Of a stretch of 64,000 nucleotides of DNA, positions 1 through 11,920 are shown piece by piece. A program made the translations under genes and the position numbers. How positions within the stretch are numbered: position 1 is the first letter of the stretch; every line of letters starts with the position of its first letter. The notes under the pieces were generated by a model. It searched no databases and had not been told where the DNA came from. It worked only from the letters and a program-made list of their open reading frames with translations. The stretch is from Limnanthes douglasii subsp. nivea (lineage: Eukaryota; Streptophyta; Magnoliopsida; Brassicales; Limnanthaceae), in NCBI GenBank assembly GCA_036936605.1, contig JAUPFV010000001.1, positions 117,498,771 to 117,562,770 on the forward strand. Direction: 5' to 3'.

Positions 1-2717
1 CAGACTTCACCCTTTGAATCATTAGCTCCTCGCTTTGTATCATCTCCCTGGCATAGGCGTTGATCTTGGCCTTGATTGTGGCCTCTTGGTCCCTCACCAA
101 AGCAGCCTTCTCTTCAGTAGCCTGAGTCACTGCATTTTCTAAAGCGATCTTGTCAGTGATCAGGTTGGTGATGAGCTTCTCCTTTGCTGCAGTTTCTCCC
201 CTTGAGGTTTTCAGGTCCTTCTCCATTCCGGACAGCTTATCCTGAAGATCTTTTATGGTTTCTTCTAGGGTGGAAACTTTTGTGTTGTTTTCATTTTTCT
301 TCTTCTTCAGCTCCTCATTTGCTTCCTTAAGCAAGTCAGCATTGGTGGTGGCAGTGCGGAGGTCTTCGGACAGCTTTTCCTTATCAGACTTGAGGTCTTT
401 GATAGTGTCTGCTTGACTCCGGACTTGCCTCTCCAGTGTGAGCACTGGCTGCACATTGCTAAGCAGAGAGTGGGCTATAGTGTCCTTCTCACTAGAAACC
501 ATGAAAGTCTTACAGTTAAAATTGACCGTATTGGAGCTGCTCGGAGGGACGTAGGGCCCTGCAAACTCGTCTCTAGGCAGACCAAGGAAATATTCACCAA
601 GTCCACCCAGACCGGTGATGTCCACTTCATCCAAATTAAGCTCTCCCCCCCTCAACCTTATCAGTATGGAATTCCTTTGGAATCTCTTCTTGAAAGTCCC
701 TTGGGATCTCTTCGGCCAGTGTCGGGTCAGTAGGGAAAGAGGGCTCCGGATCCCGGAGAGCAAGCTCATCTCCTTGGGAAGTATTTTTCTTCTTGGCTTC
801 CCTATCAGCACATTCACTTGCTTGCTTGCGAGTCCTCTTGGATGCCCTTGGAAGTTTTGGGAGGTTCACTTCATGCTTTTCGCTCTCCTGCTCCACCACT
901 TGTAAAATGGCTGCATCAATTTGAACTTGTGTTGGCCCCTCTAGATCTGTTGGGGCCTCTTTTTCAGTATCACCTGCCACCTTCTTGCCTTTTCTTCTGC
1001 CCTTCATTTTGCTTGGGGCTTTGGCCCGGGCAGGCAGGTAGAGTGTCCCATCCAGCTCGTGGGACCTTCTCAGCACAATGTCTTCATCAGGATGGGTGGT
1101 AAGCTCCTCCCAAGTTAGGTCTCTCCGACCTGTTGTGTTCCACAGGTGGGACCTTATTAGGTTTCCAGTGGTGAAGGCCTTGTGGAATCGGTTCTCCCAA
1201 TTCTCTGCAGCCCATGCGTTGATTTTGCCACAAGTAGTCTGTCCGGCCTTCAGGTAGTCCCCGAACTCCTTTGGCAACTCTGTTAAAATAAAAGAGAAAT
1301 TGGTTAGTACAAAAAAGAAAAGAGAGATTCGAACAGAAACTTAAAGTAAAAAAACTTACGGTCACTCCTCCATCTACTCCTGAGAATGCTTGGATTCTCT
1401 CCGACCTTGATTTTCTTGCCGCTTTCCCATGAGCCACTGACAAACAAGAATTGGCTCCTCCATTTGCTCTCCGACTCTAGGAGATCATCAACAGCTTTGA
1501 GATCGTTCCCCATGTTGAAATGGTAGAAGGGGAACTGATGATGCTTGCACAGGTTGGCCACTGCGGCAAACTCTTCCATAGGAAGAGGGATCCCTGATAA
1601 ACTGGATGCCATAATACATGACATTAAGGTGAACCAACCATTGGGGCTTAGCTGTGTTGGGCAGAGCTTGACCAGATGGAAGTAGCGTACGATCTCCGGG
1701 TCTAGTGGGAACTTGAGCCCCCAGTTAAATAGCTCCGTAAAGAAGACTATCTCGTTCCGTTTACAGTCCATTGGGGTCTCCGGATCAATGGGAATCCTTA
1801 TCTTCAAGTTTTCAGGGATCCCCCATTTGGTGCGCATTCTACCCAGATCAGAGGTATGGATGAATGCATACTTGGTCTTCTGCAAGGCCAAGAGATACTT
1901 GAACTCAACTTTGTGGAAGCACGGCCCCACTCTTCCCTCAAGGCACTCCGGCAGGTCCGGGCGCCTCATATACAAATTTTCCTTCCCCTTTTGTGCAGCA
2001 GCAGCAGTGGTATCAGCCTGTCCGGAGGACTCGGACTCAAAGGGGACCTCTTCAGTAGAGTCCTCAATTCTCTCCTCCATAATTGTTGGAGGGACTTCTG
2101 TGGAAGTGGTTCGGGGAGGATTAATGCTTGGCATAGCCTGCCCTCCGGACTGTTGCCTGCCCGTATTTATCTGACTTCTCACCTCGAGTTGAGTTTCTGA
2201 GGCAGAAGATTCTTTGGGGGGTGCAGGGCTGCTGGCCTCCGGACCGGACAGCCTCTCCCGGGGAGCTCTAAAGGGCACTCCAGACCCAGAGTCACTATTC
2301 TTTGTCCCCGATTTTGAGGGAGTATTTTTAGAAGTTAGCCCCTTGACTAACCGGCTTGGCCTCTTGATGACTAATTTATCCGGAGAGTGGTCAGAATCAG
2401 ATCCCATGGCAATAAAAGATGATTTTTTTCCTAACACTTGTAGCGGTAACTCCTGGTTCAACAACAGGTATTGACTCCTGAACTGAGGAACCCGATACTA
2501 TGGGAGAAAGGGTGGATTGAAAAAGCTTTCTGGGCTTGGTACCTTTTGAAGAGGATGAGCCTCTATCAGATTCTGCAACAGAGGAGGCTGGTTTCTCAAC
2601 AGGCGACGATGGTAGCCCTGCTGCCAGTCGTTTTTCCTTCTCGGCCCTTTGTGCTTTCTCCAACTCCGAAAGGTTGAGCCAACCGCCTTTGATCAATGCT
2701 GTTCTTGCTGTAAACAT
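1..2717 (-). pseudogene. Antisense extra ORF (aORF) of the Tat-like element, copy 1
   Basis: The frame opens at 2717 with a conserved GGWLNLSELE motif and has a serine/proline-rich linker. It shifts frame in a run of seven T near 2421-2428 and continues through 2400-1360 with a globular domain (LLALQKTKYAF, TKWGIPENLKIRIPI, PMEEFAAVANLCKHHQFPFY). A GT-AG intron is predicted at 1280-1359. Exon 2 runs 1279 to about 650, then the frame slips at a run of seven C (plus strand, 647-653). It continues off the left edge as a long Lys/Glu-rich coiled coil (VRSQADTIKDL, KEKLSEDLRTAT). The domain resembles the 'putative plant transposon protein' family seen in aORFs of Tat/Retand elements. Its function is unknown. 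Two frame breaks make this copy non-functional as it stands. Confidence 0.75.
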
Positions 2718-3143
2718 AAAACAGCCAAGTAAGTTTTTGTTCTAGAGAGATAAAGCTCTGGGTGAAATTGCAGAGTAAAATTTGAGAGAGATAGTAAAAT
2801 AGTGAAAAATGAATGTGAATTTATAGTAGATTTGAAGAAAAAGGAGTTGATTCCTAGGAGAATCCGAAAATTTGGGTAATGATTAAAAGACGGCGCTGAT
2901 GTCACTATTGGCAATTAAAGAGGTTACTTGTTCAAGAAGGTGGCACGAAATTCAAGGTGAAAAAACGGCTGGAGTGGCCAATCAGAAAGCGACACGTGTC
3001 CCACTAACTTTGGCGAAAATCGTTTGGAATTCGTAACGTTTAAATCTGTCCGAGTATACCCACAACTCTGTCCGGATTAAAAACCACTTCATGCAATCGG
3101 ACTGTTTTTCATTTCTTTGACAAGGACACTTGTTCAAACATCT

Positions 3144-3157
3144 AAAAAAGGGGCTCC
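3144..3157 (+). other. Polypurine tract next to the 3' LTR
   Basis: The A/G run AAAAAAGGGGCTCC directly precedes the LTR start TGATGAG. It corresponds to the AAAAAAAGGGCTAC tract of the minus-strand Tat element (44075-44090) and the AAGGGGGCTAC tract before 22522. Confidence 0.65.
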
Positions 3158-3617
3158 TGATGAGTCTGAATTCAGCATGCTCCCCGGAAGGGCAAATCAA
3201 CCTAAGTCTCTCCGAAAACCGGACAGGCTAGAAGTACATAAATCGGACGGATCATTCGGACCGGACAGATCACTTCGAACACTATAAACTTAAGACTGTT
3301 CGAACTATGACTAAAGTACTAAAAAACCTAAACACTTCCTGACTAAGCTACCTGCCCTCCTGCTTAGAACTCATGGGTCTTTAAACATGACCCGGGTCCA
3401 TTAAATTCGACCCGAAAGCCCATAAGGGCCCAAACATCACACTATAAATACCCAACCACCAGTATTAACTATGGGTAATGAAAATTAACTGCTACCAAGC
3501 TGCTTAATTATCTCTCCACCCTTAAACACCCACACACCACCGTTAAACACCCATACACCACCTTGAAACTCCACTTAAAATTACTAGCCTACCCTCAGGC
3601 AATTATTATCCACACCA
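3158..3617 (+). repeat. 3' LTR of Tat-like element copy 1 (right boundary approximate)
   Basis: It starts TGATGAGTCTG and probably ends CACACCA at 3617, about 460 bp. It is diverged from, but collinear with, the 369-bp LTRs at 43706 and 53379. Shared landmarks, reading the opposite strand, are GATAATTAAGCAGC, the GGGTATTTATA TATA-like box and GACCCATGAG. The right edge is inferred from the TG...CA rule; the target duplication cannot be checked because the 5' end is outside the window. Confidence 0.6.
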
Positions 3618-3829
3618 GACTTCATATCTAATTTTTATTATTTATTTTATTTTATTTTTGTTTAATTAATTTTTATTTACTATAATTTTTAAATAGAATA
3701 GATTCTTTTATTTTAGATATAAAATAAAGCGATTCCTCCCTTGGGTTCGATATTCTGAGTCTTAAATACTTTAAAACTACCACGCAAATCGTACGCTTGC
3801 AATTTTTCGTATCACACCAACACAAAAGA
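3618..3829. other. AT-rich spacer between two retrotransposon relics
   Basis: AT-rich sequence is followed by a more complex stretch (3735-3820) containing TTGGGTTCGATATTCTG and AATCGTACGCTTGCA. It resembles the leader region found near the 5' end of some plant LTR elements. No reading frame is seen and the assignment is uncertain. Confidence 0.3.
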
Positions 3830-6480
3830 AGGATTTAAGAAAGTCGAGAAAGAAAAATCATAAATCTTTGTTTTGGATATATCAAGGAGTCCAATCGTAT
3901 GAAACAACTTGAGAAAAAGTTGCTAGTGCCACTTCAACAAATCAAACATGAGAAATTTTGGAGAAATTATTCAAAGGAGAAAGAAAGGTCAAAAGAATTC
4001 GATTATAAACTCTTAGAGGGGAATTTGAAAGTTTGCAAAAAGTAGAGTCTGGATTTATTTCTAATTATTGTTCATGGATCTTGTCCATTTTCAACCAATT
4101 AAAAATTAATGGCGAATCTTTGGATGGTATTCATGTAATTGATAAAAAATTAACTATTTGGATTCAAAATTTGATTATATTGTGGTTGCTATTAAAGATT
4201 CTAATGACTTAAGCATCATGATCATTTATGAATTAACGGTCTTATTGAAAGCTCATGAAGAAATATTAAAGAAGAAGCTTAAGGAAGTAACATTAGATCA
4301 AACAATATGGTCATACTTGTCTTTAAGTGAAAAGAAAAAAGATTCCAAAAATAAAAGAGAAAAAGATTGTGGTAATTCTCCAAGAGAATGGAAGAGAACA
4401 AACAAAAATCAGAATTTTAGAGGTTTACAAAGACTACATGTACGTGAAATTCAAAGAGAAAGAGGCTCCAATACTTATGAAAAGATTCATTACACAAATC
4501 AATGGAAATAAACAAACCAAAATCAAAACTTTAGAGATTCGAAGCTAATATTGTGTAAAAGGAAGAGGTCGTGGATATTTTGAGTGTTTTGATTGTCACA
4601 AGCCTCGTAATATGGCGAGCGATTATAGTTGCAAATAAATAGAAAAAATCGAAGCTAATATGGTGTACAATTATTAAGAAACTTTATTGATTGTGACTGA
4701 TGGTGAAGAGACTAATGATTTATGGTAAATAGACAGTGGTGCTAGCAAACACATGCCACATAACAAAAAACTATTTTCAAAATTATTTGAAGCTGAGTGT
4801 GGAGAAGTAAAAGTAGGAGATGGAAAATCTTACAAAATTAGTGGTGTTGGTGAATAAGAATGCAAAGTAAAGCAAACTAAGACTGAGAAAATTTCTTTTG
4901 TTCATGGCCTTCAAAATAATTTTCTTATTGTTAGGCATCTACTAAAGAAAGGGTATAATATTCATTTTTGTCACATGACATGCTACTTATCATTAAATAA
5001 TCGGGTTGTTGCTAAATTTTGGAGTAGCACAATATAGTATTTCTCACTAACTCTTCAAAATCAGAATATGTCTTGTTTGATTAGTCTTCATGAAGCAGTT
5101 GCAAAGTTATGGCATGATCGGTGTGAACAGTTGAATTATAGAAATTTAGAGATACTTTTAAGAAAGATTATGGTCATGGGGTTACCAAATATTAGTCTCG
5201 ATGATGTATGTGAAACTTGTCAGTTTGGAAAGAAACATAAGATTTCATTTTCGTCTCAATCATCGTGGAAAGCAAAAGAGACTACTGCAACTTATTCAAT
5301 CAGATATTTGTAGTCCACTGACAGTTCCATCTTTCAAAGGTAATCGTTATTTCAAACCTTTCATTGATGATTACTCAAAAACAATTTGGTTGTATTGTGT
5401 CAAAGAGAAATCTGAAGCATTTAAATTTTTTAAAGATTTTAAAGTAGACGTGGAGAACTTTACTTGAATAAAAATCAACACTTTACAGACAAATCATGGA
5501 GGTGAATATTTTTCACAAGATTTCAAAACTATTATAGAGATAGTGACATTCGGCATGATATTACAGTCCGTTATACACCTCAACAAAATAGTGTATTTGA
5601 AAGAAAGAATAGAACAATAATGGACATGGCTAGATATCTTCTTAAAAAAAGAGGTTATCAAGAGGTTTTCAGGCTAAAGTTGTTGCCTCCGTAGATTATC
5701 TTATTAACAAATCACCAACAAAAATCTTGGAGAATTGCACACCGCATGAGATACAGTATGGTACAAAGCCTAATGTTCATCATCTAAGAATATCTGGGAG
5801 TGTTGATAAGAAGCAAGTTGGATGACAAGTTAGAAAAATGCATCTTCATTGGTTATAGTGAAAGAAGTAAGGCATAAAATTTATATAGCCATTCACAAAT
5901 TATGATAAGTCGAGATGTCCGGTTTGATGAAAATTTGATTTTTTGAAGAGATTATTTTGAGAAAGAAACATTGCCAATTTTTCCATTTATACTTGAAGAA
6001 AAAGAAGAAGCATACTTTAAAAATAGTGAAAATAATATTTCAGCAGGAAGCCTTCCTAATTCTCCAATTTTTTCATAAAGTTCTTCATCTAGTCCAGTCA
6101 TGAAAATGAGAAATATTCAAGAACTATATGATGTAACTGATGAAATTGTGCAACACGATGCTGTATTTTTTTTGCTTTATTTGCAGGAGAATATCCAATT
6201 GTGTTTGATCATGCATATCAAGAAAAAGTATGGAAGAAATCCATAAAAGAAAATATTTTCTTAATTGAAAATAATGATATATGGGAGCTTATATATTTAC
6301 CGTCGCACAAGAGTTCTATTGGAGTCAAATAGGTGTACAAGAAAAAGATGAATCCAAATGGATCAATCAATAAACACAAGGTGAGGCTAGTTGCAAAAGG
6401 ATACAATAAAAAAGAAGAAGATTTTACATAGGTATTTGCTCTCATTTCTAGACTTGAAATAATTCGACTACTCATGACGG
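3830..6480 (+). pseudogene. Ty1/copia gag-pol relic, without visible LTRs
   Basis: Domains appear in copia order across several frames with many stops: gag (about 3880-4350; KFDYIVVAI, LLKAHEE at 4158-4290), a zinc-knuckle remnant (about 4575-4640), protease core DSGASKHM (about 4731-4755), GAG-pre-integrase (5068-5280; LWHDRCEQLNYRNLE, CETCQFGKKHK), integrase core (5290-5880; DDYSKTIWLY, NHGGEYFS, YTPQQNSVFERKNRT) and the start of reverse transcriptase (6230-6480; [28 protein letters not shown]). Gag-protease-integrase-RT order is diagnostic for copia. The RT stops at about 6475, where LINE-like sequence begins, and RNase H is absent. It is clearly dead. Confidence 0.85.
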
Positions 6481-7537
6481 ATCTCGATAGGGGAAGGAAT
6501 GACCCATGAGTCTATTGATTTTGCTCACATTGTTGGCTTAGATTTCGAGGATGTTCAAATCAATTCCACTGATTCTGGCCCCTTCATTAAGTTTATCTTG
6601 CCTTTATCCCACCTATAGGATCCTTCATGCATACAATACCATCCCATGCACTTAGGTTGATCTTATGGTCCTCGTCCAGAGCTTAGGTATTCTTTTCCTT
6701 TTATTTTTATGATTATAGTTGCATGGAATGTTAGAGGTCTAAATGACCCAATAAGACAAAATGATGTATCTAAGTATGTGTTTTCTAATTATATTACGTT
6801 TTTTTGTCTTCTCAAAACCAAAGTTTAAGAGTGTAATGAATATAGACTCATGAAATCGATGTTATCTTTGGCATTTTAAAACTAACCACTAAATGCACCT
6901 TTTAGATCGTATATGATTAACATGGAACCCAAGTGTATATAGATTAACCTTTGGCTTTATCTCTGCCCAAATTATTAATTATACTATTAATAGTATTTCC
7001 TATGATAATTACTTCTCTATTTCTAATATTAATGGCTATACGGATGCATCCGACCGAATGCCCAAAGGGCATGACATCACCGCTATCTTTACCCATTACA
7101 TAAGAATTTAATAGATTTATCTTGGTGATTTCAATGTGATCTGCAAACCCATGGATCGAACAAGAAATTCAGACCTCTAAAGCAGTTCGATCAACGACTT
7201 TAATAAATGTTGTTACGATAGTGAGCTCGCACATCTCCATTCTACGAGCTTTCAGTCCTTATGGTTGAATAAAAAATCATCGAACCCTATGTCCTCGAAA
7301 ATTGATAAAGCCATTGTTAATATGTGTTGGATGATTATGTTCAAATGATTTTACCCACAAAGACTTCACCCACACTTCTAACCACACTCTGAACACTCTT
7401 TTTCTTAACATTCCCAACAAATTCTCGGCGAAACCTTTTCACTAGTTCAACATGTGGCAAACTCACCCGAACTATCACCCCATTATTAACAATAACTGAA
7501 ATATCCCCCTAACCAGCTCTGCAATGTTCATCATCTC
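6480..7537 (+). pseudogene. LINE-1 relic, 5' part (APE-type endonuclease of ORF2)
   Basis: ORF2 appears to start at the ATG at 6709 with IIVAWNVRGLNDPIRQ, the typical opening of plant L1-like ORF2 endonucleases. FFCLLKTKV follows, and later YLGDFNVICKPMDRTRN (about 7105-7160) and SLWLNKKSSNPMSSKIDKA (about 7258-7310). Stops and frameshifts are frequent. The fragment ends at the TSD ATCTC (7533-7537) of the Tat-like insertion and resumes at 22822. The upstream edge against the copia relic at about 6480 is fuzzy. Confidence 0.8.
7533..7537. other. Target-site duplication ATCTC, left copy
   Basis: ATCTC sits directly before the LTR start at 7538 and is repeated directly after the other LTR at 22822-22826. 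It defines the 15.3-kb insertion. Confidence 0.85.
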
Positions 7538-7829
7538 TGATAAGGAAATATAATATTGAGGTTCAAAAAGTAATAATTAAGACTCTGTGATAAGTTATAT
7601 AGTTGCGGGGGAGATTTAGACTCTTACGTAAAAGTAAAGGGCTAGAATGCAAATGACTTTTTATGTAACAAACTTTATTGAACTTAAGTCCTTGCACCTA
7701 TATATAACGAACATGGTTGATATGAAAGGGATTATGACTTTTGATTGAATTGCTTTCTACTTCTTAATTTTCTCTCATAAAAATTATTTTTCATCATTTC
7801 TCTCTAAGAAGCAGATTTGTTCCACATCA
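7538..7829 (+). repeat. 5' LTR of the outer Tat-like element
   Basis: 292 bp, TG...CA. It aligns throughout with 22522-22821, including the shared core TAAGTTATATAGTTG and the TATA-like CACCTATATATAACG followed by a T/C-rich end. Confidence 0.85.
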
Positions 7830-7831
7830 AA

Positions 7832-7850
7832 TTGGCAAATCCACTGGGGA
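7832..7850 (+). other. Primer-binding site of the outer element
   Basis: TGGCAAATCCACTGGGGA begins three bases after the LTR. It fits a degraded tRNA-Arg-type PBS of the TGGCGACTCC...GGGGA kind used by Tat/Ogre elements. The tRNA identity is inferred from memory of plant tRNA 3' ends. Confidence 0.5.
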
Positions 7851-7984
7851 CGTTTTTAATTGGTACCTTAATCTTCATGATAAAAACCCATAAGTGATTG
7901 TTTTTGTTTTTTTTATTTTGATTATTCTTGTTCGATTATCTGAATTTATTCGATCTAAAATTAAGCCAAGAAATAAAACAAAGC

Positions 7985-9010
7985 TATGATTCGAAAAGCT
8001 GTTGAGACGTTAAATCTTGATCTACAAGGAGGGAAAAGTAAGAATGATGAGTCAATATCAGCTCAACAGACTCAATCAAATATCAAAATGTGAATGAACC
8101 AGTTATTAGACAACTGAGGTGAGACAAATAGATGATAAAAATGATGTTAACATCCAGTTTGATCGTTCTTGCATAGCTCATCAGACTCGAAGTGAACAGA
8201 AGAAAACACACTTTGAATCTAACAAAAGCTTTATACTTTGAAGGGATCCATTTCCAATTTCAAAGATTTTTATACATCATTCCAAAGATAATTTGTGGGA
8301 AGTAAATAAATGCGGGAAAACGGAGATACAATAATACAGTACAAACAAGCAGTGGGAGAAAAACCAAAGGACTATACTAAACGATTTGTGTTAACCAAGT
8401 TGGTTTAGATAATTGTGAGAAGTTGGTAGCGATAATAGCATTTCGAGAAGGATTGTTACGAGGAGATTTAACAAATGAAACAACGAAACAAAGAGGTTCA
8501 ACCTTTGGAGCACTGATGGCTCAAGTCGATGATCAAATTAAGGTTGAAGAGTTTACTAGAGTTCAATGAGTGGTTGGGACTAGTCAAAAGAGTTCAAGAC
8601 AAGTGCAAAAAAATCAAGGGAAATCTTTGCACTCAGTCCAACCAACGCGCCTGAGGAACAACAATAATTTGCATCATCGAAATATATGGTATTCAACTCA
8701 AGCTACATGGTATCAGTTTCAGAGACCAATGCCTAATCAGTGGATAAGGCCAGACTACTATGCTGATATAACTGAAAATGTTGATGAAATCTATGAAAAG
8801 ATAAAGGGATACGTTAGTTTTAAAAAGCCCGCTCCGATAAAGAAGAGCGTAATAACAGATATTGTAAATATCACAAAGACATCACACATAATACATCAGA
8901 CTGTATTGCTTTGAAAAAGAAGGTGCAAACTCTGACTGAAAATGGTAAGTTGTTAGCCTTTGTTAAAGGGCAGAGCAATGTATCAAATGCTCATGTTGCA
9001 TCGACTTCGC
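7985..9010 (+). pseudogene. gag of the outer Tat-like element
   Basis: Disrupted gag frames: a capsid-like stretch at 8225-8560 (KGSISNFKDFYTSF, then AIIAFREGLLRGDLTNET) and a C-terminal part at 8570-8914. A zinc-knuckle-like motif C-x2-H-x4-H-x4-C (CKYHKDITHNTSDC) lies at about 8858-8903 in another frame, followed by ALKKKVQTLTENGK. The same H-N-T-x-x-C knuckle appears in the gag of the minus-strand Tat element near 51890. Several stops and frameshifts are present. Confidence 0.7.
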
Positions 9011-9099
9011 AGGTGACAAATCCAAATTGACAGGCAGAAAATCTAATGATTTTGGATTCTAAAATTGATAATTTTGATGCTGCATCGAAATATTTAGAT

Positions 9100-9800
9100 A
9101 CAGATTCAGATTGACTGATTCTGATGGAAGTGGATGAGTCAGTAAAACAAGGCCGAGTCTGAAGTCTATGTGATTACTTTGAGTCATTGACAATCTTTGG
9201 AGGAAACACTATGACTGGCAATACCGATAGTTCTAGAAAAAGGAATGTAGTGAGCTTAGCTACTCAGATAGAATGAGGGATGTCTACTCATTTGTAAAGT
9301 AAGATAAATGTTTATTTTATTTTTTTCAATGAAGATGATTTGAAAGGCATTGCAGGTCTTCATGAAGATGCAGTAGTTATTAGAGCAGAGGTAGCTATTA
9401 TTGAAATTCGACGCCCACTAATATATACATGGAGATCTGCAAATGTTATTTTCAAATCAACATATGATATAATGCATAATCCTCCTCGGATTTCCCAATC
9501 AGACTATACTATAATTGGATTCACAAGAGCGACAACTTAGGTAATTGGGGAATTCGAGGGAGATATGTGTTTGGGAAAGGGACCTTCTAGAAATAAGGTT
9601 CAGGTTTCATTCATGATGGTGGATTTTTTGACCAAATATAATGCCATCTATGGGAGATCTTGGTTTTCGAGGATGTATGCAGTTGTATATATAGTCCACC
9701 AGTGCTTAAAGTATTTCATCGGAGATCGTGTGGGGGTCATCCAAAGTGATCAGAAGGTTTTTAGAGAATGTTATGCCTAAGCTCTTTAAATTTGAGGGTC
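9100..9800 (+). pseudogene. Protease region of the outer Tat-like element
   Basis: YFESLTIFGG (about 9175-9205) followed by GLHEDAVVIRAEV (9340-9400) matches FFESLTIFGG and GPHEDAVVIGAS in the protease region of the minus-strand Tat element (51840-51274). The active-site aspartate segment is not recognisable here. YNAIYGRSWFSRMYAVV (9639-9690) is the usual link before RT in this clade. The frame is broken several times. Confidence 0.65.
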
Positions 9801-9839
9801 AAGTAGTGGTGATAAAATAGCTGAATAGCAATCAAGGGG

Positions 9840-10730
9840 GTTGACCTCGGAAGTCGAGGAAAGGGTTGATGATCCAAGGGAAACCCCAGGTTCTTTAACA
9901 GTAAGTGAAAATATAGAAGAGTATGCTTTTCGTGATAGAAAAATAGTTCGAATAAAAACCTTACTGACCCCGGCTTTACGTCAGCAATTGTTGCAATTTT
10001 TATTTCACAATTTGGATATTTTCACTTGGTAAACAGAAGATGTGGTAGGAGTTCCAACCGAGGTGATATGTCATAGGCTAGCAATTAATCTGAAGGTTAA
10101 ACATGTTATACGAAAAAGAAGTATTTTCTCTTTTGAGAAAGCAGAGACTATTGTTGTTGAAGTGGATCGTTTGTCAATGGTCTGACATATAAGGGAGTCA
10201 CAACATCTCTTATAGACAACAAACCAAGTTGTGTTGAAAAATGCGAATAAGAAATGAAGGTTGTGCGTTGACTTCAAAATATTTAAATCAAGCTTGTCCA
10301 AAAGATAATTTTCCAGTTCCTCGAATACACCAATTGGTTGATTCCACTTCAGGAAATAAAATTTTGTCTTTTATGAATGTCTTTGCAGGGTATAATCAAA
10401 TTCAAATGGATCCAAAGGATCAAGAGAGCACCGCCTTTATCACGAATTGAGGCTTGCATTGTTACATGGTTATGCCTTTTGGGTTAAAGAATGTTCATAT
10501 CATAGGTTAATGAATAAATCCTTTGCTTTGCAAATTGGAGGAAACATGGAAGTATATATCGATGACATGTTGGTCCAGAGCCTAGTAGATGAAATACACT
10601 TTGAAGATTTAGAGGAGATTTTTTTAAATTTAAGTTATCAGATTGAAGCTAAATCCGGAGATGTGTACTTTTGGAGTTCGATCAAGGAAATTCTTCGGGA
10701 ATGTCATTAGTAAGAAAGGGATAGAAGCTG
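9840..10730 (+). pseudogene. Reverse transcriptase of the outer Tat-like element
   Basis: RT landmarks in order: LNQACPKDNFPVPRIHQLVD (about 10268-10327), SFMNVFAGYNQIQM (10370-10410) where the usual D-A is N-V, MPFGLKNV in another frame (about 10470), and the catalytic motif YIDDMLVQS (about 10555-10580). The order and the YxDD motif are standard Ty3/gypsy RT. Stops at 10030 and 10448 and frame changes show it is dead. Confidence 0.75.
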
Positions 10731-10979
10731 ATCCATAGAAGCTAAAGGCTTTGGTATTAATGACATCTCTTTGAATTATCAAAGAAGTATAGATCTTGTC
10801 AGGAAGGTTAGTTGCTCTTAAAAGATTTATTTGTAGGTTTTGTGATAAATGTTTCCATTTTTTCCAAATGTTACGAAGACTAAAATAATTTGAGTGGACA
10901 TCTAAATGTGAAATAATATTTTCAAGCATTAAGGAATTATTGTCATCACAACAGATATTGTCCAAGCCTCAAATTGGAA

Positions 10980-11488
10980 AACAACTCTTCTTGTATATTG
11001 CAATATGAGATTTCGCAGTACGTGTTGTTTTGATAAGTGAAGATTTGGGAATTTTGAAGCCAGTGTATTATGTAAATAAGAGTTTAGTGGTAGCAGAGAA
11101 AAGGTATTTGAACCTAAACAAAATTGGCTATGGCTTTAGTGGTGGTTTCTAGGAAGATGTGCCCCTATTTTTAAGCTTACAATGTTGACGTTTGAACTTC
11201 GTTCCCGCTGAAAAATGTTTTACAGCGCCCCAATATTTCTGGGAGGATGACCAAATTATCAATGGAGCTGGGAGACTTTGATATCATTTTTTCTCCTCGG
11301 ACGACTATCAAGGTCCAAGACTTAGCTGATTTTCTTGTTGAATTCCATTCAAATAGATAAGATAAAGAGATAAATAAAAAGGTTTTGTCAAGCAGTTTGA
11401 TGTGAATAGTTCGAATTGATGAAGAATCTAGCATTTTAGGATGCAGTGCAGAAGTTCAACCGATTGCTCCATCTGGGGAGACCATGTT
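10980..11488 (+). pseudogene. RNase H regions of the outer element, part before the nested insertion
   Basis: Remnants of the first RNase H are seen, then MTKLSMELGDFDIIFSPRT and LADFLVEFHSNR (about 11247-11360), the usual connection to the second RNase H domain of the Tat clade. The second domain starts (DEESSILGCSAEV, 11420-11460) and is cut at 11488 by the CRM-like element. Its continuation is at 16718. Confidence 0.65.
11484..11488. other. Target-site duplication ATGTT, left copy
   Basis: ATGTT precedes the LTR start at 11489 and recurs at 16718-16722 directly after the right LTR. The host reading frame resumes in phase across the duplication. Confidence 0.85.
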
Positions 11489-11869
11489 TGATGTTGGAGA
11501 CGGTTACAATACCTAATCTATTCTAGCTTGCAAGTTATTTTTAGATATTTCCTTTTTTGGTGTTTTCCTTTTCTAGTTAAGATTCTACTAATTTTCCTTA
11601 TTTCGATTCTAGTAATTTTCCTCATTTTAAGGAACTTCCTATTTTATTCTTTAGGGTTTCTCTATATGCTTTAGGGTTTCTATATATAAAGAACCTTAGG
11701 TGCTATGTTTTAAAGAACTTGTCATCATCGTTATTAATCAAAGTTTTCGAGTTTTCGAGATTTGTTTTCTAGTGGATTCCAGAGTTTTTTCTTCAAGTTT
11801 GACACCCGCGAACTTGAACCTTCAATTCTAAGACCAACGTTTGTTGTCTCAGTGCATCCGACTGCGTCA
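11489..11869 (+). repeat. 5' LTR of the CRM-like element
   Basis: 381 bp. It contains repeated TTTCCTTATTTCGATTCTAG units and TTTAGGGTTTCT units before a TATA-like TATATATAAAGAACC. Relative to the 3' LTR it has an extra AAGATTCTACTAATTTTCCTT-type unit near 11580. Confidence 0.85.
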
Positions 11870-11871
11870 AG

Positions 11872-11883
11872 TGGTATCAGAGC
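11872..11883 (+). other. Primer-binding site, initiator tRNA-Met type
   Basis: TGGTATCAGAGC, two bases after the LTR end, is the standard iMet primer-binding site of plant LTR elements. Confidence 0.9.
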
Positions 11884-11920
11884 AGGCAATCTCCTACCCT
11901 TTTCAAAGCTTGAACAGCTA

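Larger units (their letters stand above)
1..3617 (+). mobile_element. 3' end of a Tat/Ogre/Retand-like Ty3/gypsy retrotransposon, truncated by the window edge
   Basis: The sense strand of the element is plus: gag-pol would lie to the left, outside the window. What remains is the antisense extra ORF on the minus strand, a polypurine tract at 3144-3157 and a 3' LTR at 3158-3617. The layout matches the complete element at 43706-53747 in reverse: aORF antisense to pol, then PPT, then an LTR opening with TGATGAG. Tat-clade elements are known for an extra, often antisense, ORF between pol and the 3' LTR. The family call rests on homology within this window and the layout, because pol itself is not visible here. 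Confidence 0.8.
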
